Source: Acanthaster planci (Eukaryota > Echinodermata > Asteroidea > Valvatida > Acanthasteridae). Taken from it: a stretch of 64,000 bases of DNA. The notes under the pieces are model-generated. The model worked only from the letters and a program-made list of their open reading frames with translations. It made no database searches and was not told the origin of the DNA. The position numbers and the translations under genes were made by a program. The stretch lies in assembly GCF_001949145.1 (NCBI RefSeq), contig NW_019091355.1, positions 556,083-620,082 on the forward strand, written 5' to 3'. Positions 57,501 through 64,000 of this stretch are shown piece by piece (the first letter of the stretch is position 1; every line of letters starts with the position of its first letter).

Positions 57501-59336
57501 ATGAATGACCTGGGCCTTTTCCTATCACGTTTACACCGCTGCACTCCTTGTTTTTAAATCTAAGACTGGAATACCTTGTCATTTTGGATAGAATGTTGCA
57601 CTACAGCCGTTCTGTACATGCAGGCAAGTCAACAACGTTTTGTAAATGTAAGTACTTATTTTTCCAAACAAAATTAGACATTTTTCTTCGTCCCGGATTT
57701 GTGCCTTTCCAGCAGTTTTGCAGTGACTGACCTTTGTTAAAATAATATACATGTATAGTAAATAAAGTTGAGGCCCTTGCAACGCCCTTTCCAGGGAAAA
57801 AGTTCTATATACGGACGCCACTTGACGCCCCATGCACAAACCTATGAGACTTGTCTGAAAAATTAAGTATTTTCTAAGTAAACAACTTTTTCCCCCGAAT
57901 TAAAACTTTTCTGGACATGTTTTTGCTTTTTGATGGCTAATAGGTCACTGTAGGAAATAATTACTGGAATCCATATACAAAACTCAGCTTTCCATCCTGT
58001 ATTGTACACGTCTTCTGTGCTCAAATGATTGTTTAGAAACTTCAAGATACAAATTTTCATTTAGAAGTTCATGCTTTGTTCTTAGGAGGCTCAACCCTCC
58101 ATTTTTGAATGTTGAATAGGGAATAGTTTCCTTCTCATTTACAGTAGCTAACACATCTTTTACTCTCCCCCTTCCAAGCACATTTGGCTTTTAACACCCT
58201 TGAACAATTTTCTATAACCCTCTTCCCAACAATAAGGCATTGTTGCATATGTTCAGGGTAGATCACCAGGGTCCATAATCAAGAGAGAAAATGCAGGTTT
58301 TGACTGTAGTGCCATATACTGACCACCAAGACAAGCCTGTGATTGGCCAATTCAAAAAGAGGGTGTGTGTATAGGCAGTGGGCATCCATGGGCACTACCA
58401 ACCATAGGATTAACGGATGTAGTCAGTGCCACATCAAGACAGCCAAAGAGTTGGCCAGGGAGATGCGCATGTGTATGAGACCTCAACACAATCAAGAGGA
58501 GGTGCCATTTTCCAAGCAATGGAGGCTCTGTTGGTTAGAACTGCACTTTGTTGATTTACGAATGACGATGAAATGCATGCATTGCAGTTGTATAGTTTCC
58601 AACAGGGCTCTGTTTAACTGGTGAGAGTGTGTTTTGTCTCGAGGCAGATAGTGTGAAGCGAACATTGTGAACGATAAGTGAACAATTACAAGACATCAAG
58701 TTGACGTTGGAGATGCATGAATCATCTGGAGATGTGTTTTTACAGTTTAGACCTACAGACACACCGTTTCATCAAAGTGATATATCTGAGTGAATGTAAT
58801 GATGGGCCAATCACTGCATGCTGCACAACACTTCAACACCTGAAATCCCCCCCCCCGAAGGAAGGCGGCGATATGCTGTTTAAACTCAACTGGGGGAACT
58901 TAAGTGGATGAGAAATGACAAAACCAGAGCCAGCTAACTACAGGAAGACTTCAAAACTGGTGATCGGATCTTAGATGCCGCTGTAGCGGAGAACTCTGAA
59001 CTAAGAGCAGATGGAAACCTGGACTCTACTTCTGGTACTGTCTGGATCCAATCCTGCTTTCCAATTCTTACCCAGACAGTGATCGTGACATTGATTGATT
59101 TAATCCTGAACTCTGATCTCAGACTAGGACTGTAAATGGGGTATTCATTATTGGGAAAATACTTTAATCGTGGAGAATAGGCCAACAGAGCACCAACACA
59201 TATGTCGCTAAACTTTTTTTTTCATGCGAGTGGACCTCATGCTAAAATTTCTTAAGTACTATCTTTGATTTTATTCTTAAACTCTGTTTAATCTCAGTTA
59301 ATCATGTACATATTTTGATGAATTAGAAGCAACAGC

Positions 59337-59342
59337 AATAAA
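59337..59342 (+). other. Possible polyadenylation signal
   Basis: AATAAA followed by gttgtttattcgttgtccg, a GT-rich context typical of cleavage sites. No upstream coding sequence can be tied to it; it may end a non-coding transcript. Confidence 0.35.
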
Positions 59343-61753
59343 GAGTGAAGTTGTTTATTCGTTGTCCGTTATTTCCGTGTGAGTTTGGGCAGTGGATACG
59401 GAGTTCAGCTAAATATTCTGTAAATGGAGTGAATTTATTGAAATTTGGATTACAATGTCATTGTTCAACCTCATTCAGTAATTCTTCAAATGAACGCTCT
59501 GGCATGTACAGCGAGTAACATAATAAATCAGTATGTGAGACACATGGATGGATGTTTTGTGTTTGTTGGTGTTTGATGTTGAGTTCGTACTTTACTGTTC
59601 AACTGTCAATTCAGGAGCAAGTCTGCCAAAATTTGTGCCAGCGACTAGACGATTGAGGAATGATGTAATTTAAAACATTACCCGGCCATGGAAATTTGAA
59701 AAGATGGGATGCTGATCCATGATACATGTCCATGTATACTACCTATACTTACAGCACTGAACCTTACCTCAAAATAGCATATTTATACCATATTCTCCCA
59801 TTTTCTCCCCTTTCATTGCTGCTCAATACATCTTGGTTGTTGAGAAGTTCCTAAAATCCTCAAAATCTGTCTTCTGTTTTCGTACACCCCCCCGATCTCC
59901 ACTTCTCCCCTGGATTTATGTTCTTAATCAGCAGCTTTACAGGGTCCTTTTACTCTCCAGATTCTTAGTTTCTATCTATTGTATACTGGTAGTCTCTCAG
60001 TTATTAAAGAACTGTTCTTAACTTAAACAAAAACAGCATTCAGCATGGTTTCATACATGCTTCTCAGATTTGAAATAAATCTTGAAAATTGACTGTGTAT
60101 GTATCATTTGAACTGAGTTCTGTGTGTCATTTTTGTGTGAGAACATTTTCAACATTTGTAAAGGGGGAAATATTTCAAGTGAATTAAATGGGATAATTGC
60201 ATCGCAGACGAATGAATTTTCCTGAATTTTGCCACTTTATGCACTATTTCTGTTTTCAGTTAGTCTTGTAATGAAGAAGTTGGCAGCTCTGAGAATAGAA
60301 AAAAAATTATGAACGTTAAAATGCCAATTCCGACCTCCATGTCACTCACTTCAAGTGAAACTTGTGATGACGTGTTAAGTAAAGGACCATTGTGAAAAAT
60401 AACATTTTTGATTCGTTTCCAGTATGTTCGTAATTATGATTTATTTTCTATTTGTTCATGATGATATTTTGTATAATTTTTTTTTCAGGTGGGAGGAAAT
60501 GTGATTGAGGATTAGAGCGGGTAAATATTCATACGTCCATTTAAGTTGGTCATTGGTGTTTGTCAGTGCAAAGATTTCATCAGAACTGTACACTTATTAT
60601 GATGCCGCCTTAAGACAAATTTTGAAACTGACATTTGGAAATGTATCAACCTGTTGATAGGTTCATTTAAAATTTGTTGTTGTTTTTTAACTCCAGGGAA
60701 CAGTGCATCTGATGAGCAGGACACGTGGTGAGGATATTGAACAAACACATGCCTGGAAATATTCTTTGTTAAAACAGTCTTTGAATGCCAGAATACTTTG
60801 TATGGCTTTTGTAGTATTGCATTGAAAAAGGCCTTCCCCCCATTGTTGTCTTACCAGGAATCAACACCTAAGTTTTTAAAAAGTTTTAATAAAAGTTTCA
60901 TACGGAGTAACTCCATGCACTGTCGTATCTTGATTGGTTTTGCATTGTAGCTGTTGGAAAAAATGCCAGTAAGTTAATCTGTGACCAAGCTTACAGAATG
61001 CATAATGTGGGAGGCAGCTTTTCTACACGAGTTAAAATGTCTGAAAATCTGAACTTTCTTTTTCCCAGATGATGCTTCTGTGATGCCTCACAAGTCCCTT
61101 CAGGTCAGTTTGAGTCAGGTCATTGAGTACATAAATTATGTCTAACAGATATAGAGATGAAATGCAATTAAGTATAAGCTATTCAGGAATACATAATGCA
61201 TTAATTATTGAATATCCTAGATGAGACATCCAATAAACTGCTCTCCGTTTGAAGGGGAATAAAATAAAAGAATTAGGATGTCAAAAACTGTTTCAGAAAT
61301 GCCATTTAAATTCATAATTAATTTAATTTTAAAAGTGAAAAATTCGAACTGAAGCAAATCCAGTTTCTTTAATTTACCATAACGTGTATTCATCATATTG
61401 AGAGCACTTCAATTTTGATAGTTCACTCAAATCAAATTAAGAAAAACATTTGATTATCACCCTTGTGAAGGTTAATAAATGGTGCAGAATTAATTTCTAC
61501 TTTTGGTTTATTTTGTCCAAGCATTTGTGCATCTTTTGTTGCCATCCTGGAGTGATGTCTCCTCTTGGTAAACTGACAGTAACTGAAACCAACTGGCTTC
61601 ATCCCCTATGCTGAGGACAAGTGAGCCCTCTATTGTCACAAAGAGCTGTCTACAAAGATGAAGTCTACTGTTAAGACATATTGGTCTTCATTTTGGCTCT
61701 TGATGGCCGAAGCACTGTGGAAACTGTTGCTCCAAACAATCAGAAATTTGAGT

Positions 61754-61816
61754 AATTAACCCTAACAGTCCTCAACCCTCCAACTAGTAAAGGATTGAGG
61801 TCTGTTAAGGTTAATT
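61754..61816. repeat. 63-bp inverted-repeat element
   Basis: The left arm (61754-61777, aattaaccctaacagtcctc...) and right arm (61793-61816) are complementary at 21 of 24 positions around a 15-nt loop. Together with the related segment at 57226 it suggests a family of tiny foldback elements. Confidence 0.65.
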
Positions 61817-62421
61817 TTAATCATTGTTTCCATACATTGACTGGATTGGAACTTGGTGCTTTTAAGGAGGTCGGCTTGAAAACAGCAGCGCCGCGTATCT
61901 GTTTTTTCCTTTCGGTGCATTCATGATCAAGAAGCATAGCTTGGTTTTTTCACTCATTATTTGTTGAATGCCTCTCAAAACTCCTGGAAGATGCATGCGA
62001 GGCTGCCGTCATGCAGATAAGGTAAAATTAAAATTATGGCTAATTTCAGTTTGATGGTTGGGGGTTTGATCAGATTGAAACTTGAACTGCACCATTTTGA
62101 AGATATATCAAACTTACACTTCCTTTATTGAATAATTAAATGGTATGCATGCATTATTAAAACTGATGCTAGTAGACTAACTTGTTCAATTACATGTACG
62201 ATAAATACAAATTATTTGAGAATATTACAGTTTTTGCACTGTAAATTCAGCTCATTCTGATGGCTTTTTTAATGTTTGTTATCGCTTTATATCTAAAGCT
62301 TCTTTTACTGATGAGAAAAATTGCCCTTCTTTACCTGACGGTCTCTCAATATAAACATTTTGACCTCCCCAACTTTCAAAGTGTATTTCCAACAATATTC
62401 TGGTATTATTTTTATTTTCAG

Positions 62422-62570
62422 GCTTCCATGCAGTGAACCTTGGCCCACGAAAAGTGCTTCTTGACTACAGAGAACCAGAAGTAAATCAGGATGTACAGCA
62501 TCTCAAGAGATGTCCAAGTACCATCAACAGAACGTACAAAATCAAAGACACTAAAAGAAATGAAACTTAA
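62422..62570 (+). CDS. Possible terminal coding exon of a small gene, unrecognised product
   Basis: A strong acceptor (tatttttattttcag) is followed by an open frame of 49 codons entered in phase 1, ending TAA at 62568-62570. The peptide is charged and protein-like, with FHAVNLGPRKVLLDYREPEV near its start and a Lys-rich end. With the exon at 56770 it would give a 57-residue protein. I do not recognise the family. Other exon-like segments in the gap (60697-60727, 61069-61103) do not stay open when joined to it. A possible poly(A) signal is at 63249-63254. Confidence 0.3.
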
Positions 62571-64000
62571 CGGGGCCCCACCAAGTATGGATTTGTGAGG
62601 ACAATAGAGATCTGGAATGGCAAGGCATGAAATGGTTCATTGTCTCCTCGTACTTCAGTTTGTCAGTCCATGCAGTTTTAGTCCATCAGAACAGTTTTTG
62701 CAGTGTAGAGATAGAAATTTGGCTTGTTTTAGTTCTAGTGGAATCCAACTGGGAATGATTAAGAAAATTTTAGCTCTGAAAAACTGTAATCAAATTACAC
62801 ACATTTTAAGAAACATCTCAATCAGTCAAATTTTTTAATGTTTCAACTTCCACTACTGTTGATCCAAAGGTTGTTTCATTGTTTGGATTTTCATAGAAAT
62901 GAAATCAACATGGTACACCTTTCAAAGGAATGAAACTCGATAAATTGGCCTGGGTTGACAAATGACTTTTGCTTGATCACAACACAAATGATGAATTAAA
63001 ATGTTAACGTTTCATTCTGTGTGTGATTTTATTATATGAGTGTTTCAAAAATGAAATACCTAAAATATTTCTAGTGTATTAAATATGCCTGAATTTTCTT
63101 GCTAGCAGGTGGTAAAACATTTCTCTTTTTAGGACTAAATACTAGCGAAAGAGTAATGATCAGTTCAGGTAGTTTAACAATAGAAATTTATTTTGATACA
63201 ATACTCGAATTTGGGCTCAGAAAACTGATTAAATTACACAAATGATGAAATAAATGTTGGAAATGCTTTATTCTCTGTGTCATTCTATTAAATGAGCATT
63301 CAAAAATGGAACATTTGAAATATTTTTCATTTGTATTAAAAGATCATGCCTTTAAAATTGAAAATGTGTCTTGAAATGCTCAATAACTTTATTGAGCATT
63401 TCTCTTTTGAAGGGCTAGTGAATTTTGACTCTTTTTAATGAAAATACTCAAGATCGATGGTGAAAAAAACAAAACTGACCATTCACAATTGCGCAGTTAT
63501 ACGCAACTGACCAACCAGTTAATGTTATGGAGCTCAATGAAAGATTATAAATATTCAATTAATTTTTTTATTGTATTAACTTTTTGAAATCTGATCAAAT
63601 TGTTTGCAAAGGTCAGAGTTGAGAAACGATTGTTTTACGTGAAGACAAATCCGGTTATATTCTGGAAATGGAGGAAAATGAAACTCAATTTAACTCTGTA
63701 TGGGGTCATTGCTGTTATAAAGCCTCAACACAGTGGAAGCTCAGGTAAGGATCAGTCTGTAACTTCACTCATAAAGAATAGGCATTCTTAAGGTACTTTC
63801 TGAACAAAATTAATTGAATTTCCAACGAATTTATTACCTGGTGCCGGTACTGAGCTATTTCAGACGGATCCAAATTTTAGTCGCTCAAGAGAAATTATTC
63901 ACTCCCAAAAATGGAACTAATTGTACTAAAAAAAGGGCCTGTCTGCTAGAGCATTAATTGGCCATTTTGTATGTTGCTATTTAAGGTTGGTTAAAGAGAC
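62571..64000. other. 3' end of window without a confident gene
   Basis: AT-rich sequence containing the diverged duplication. An open frame at 63600-63744 runs into a strong donor (cag|gtaagg at 63744/63745) and could be an exon, but no acceptor or family motif confirms it. Confidence 0.4.
62988..63420. repeat. Diverged tandem duplication
   Basis: Two segments about 250 bp apart align with gaps: 62988-63140 and 63237-63420. Both begin acaaatgatgaa, continue with a ttt(a/c)attctctgtgt-like stretch, a ...tgag..ttcaaaaatg...aaatattt... stretch, and end near catttctctttt. The second copy contains an AATAAA (63249-63254). Confidence 0.55.

Larger units (their letters stand above)
57501..62421. 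other. Region with no confidently recognised gene
   Basis: AT-rich DNA, possibly the intron of the proposed small gene. It contains an AATAAA with GT-rich sequence after it (59337-59342), an inverted-repeat element (61754-61816) and two short exon-like segments with good splice sites (60697-60727 and 61069-61103). The open frame at 58343-58624 is not recognisable as a protein. Confidence 0.5.

Noticed and set aside
60697-61103. Two exon-like segments (60697-60727, 61069-61103) as internal exons of the proposed small gene.
   Set aside because: Each has reasonable splice sites, but joining them to the exon at 62422 gives a stop codon within a few codons.
1-64000. rRNA, tRNA, CRISPR or bacterial-type operon structures.
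   Set aside because: None seen on either strand; the intron-exon structure and composition are those of an animal nuclear genome.

Overview
The window looks like nuclear DNA from a non-vertebrate animal. It is AT-rich, with small exons in long GT-AG introns, scattered mobile-element fragments, and many copies of the palindromic word gtacatgtacatgta. I associate that word with marine invertebrates such as echinoderms, hemichordates, amphioxus and molluscs. The collagen gene described below fits such an animal, but I cannot name a species from sequence alone. Nothing prokaryotic is visible: no operons, rRNA, convincing tRNA gene or CRISPR array.

The one gene I can reconstruct with confidence is a collagen on the + strand at 32475-52333. 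It has 30 visible exons encoding about 647 residues of Gly-X-Y repeat, and the 5' part is missing. Exon sizes are mostly multiples of 9 nt. All introns are phase 0 except the first two (phase 1), and every junction keeps the Gly-X-Y frame. The chain ends GLDAPVPV / [15 protein letters not shown]-stop. This matches the C-terminal signature I recall for the transmembrane collagens XIII, XXIII and XXV (GLDAPCP, then DGLP, then GCW near the end), so I call it a MACIT-type membrane collagen. The triple helix is broken by two one-residue deletions (exons 3 and 4) and three short non-collagenous stretches (exons 11, 15 and 17). It then runs for 95 uninterrupted triplets to the C-terminal cap. The first visible exon begins inside a Gly codon, so the exons for the cytoplasmic tail, membrane anchor and start of the ectodomain lie upstream. 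I could not find them in 1-32474.

Region by region. 1-32474 has no confident coding exon and is probably a long 5' intron of the collagen and/or intergenic DNA. It holds a 5x37 bp tandem repeat, a tRNA-derived SINE-like element, two short hAT-like MITEs with 8-bp target duplications, several gtacatgtacatgta sites, one doubtful 354-nt exon-like ORF, and a pair of perfect 14-bp palindromes just upstream of the first collagen exon. 32475-52333 is the collagen, whose introns carry two minisatellites (53 bp and 36 bp units) and a G-rich repeat-like block. 52334-53340 holds the 3' UTR and candidate polyadenylation signals. 53340-64000 contains a CpG-richer block, a 3' fragment of a non-LTR retrotransposon, related short inverted-repeat elements, a diverged tandem duplication, and a speculative two-exon small gene. 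That gene would have exons at 56770-56794 and 62422-62570 downstream of an NRF1-like palindrome.
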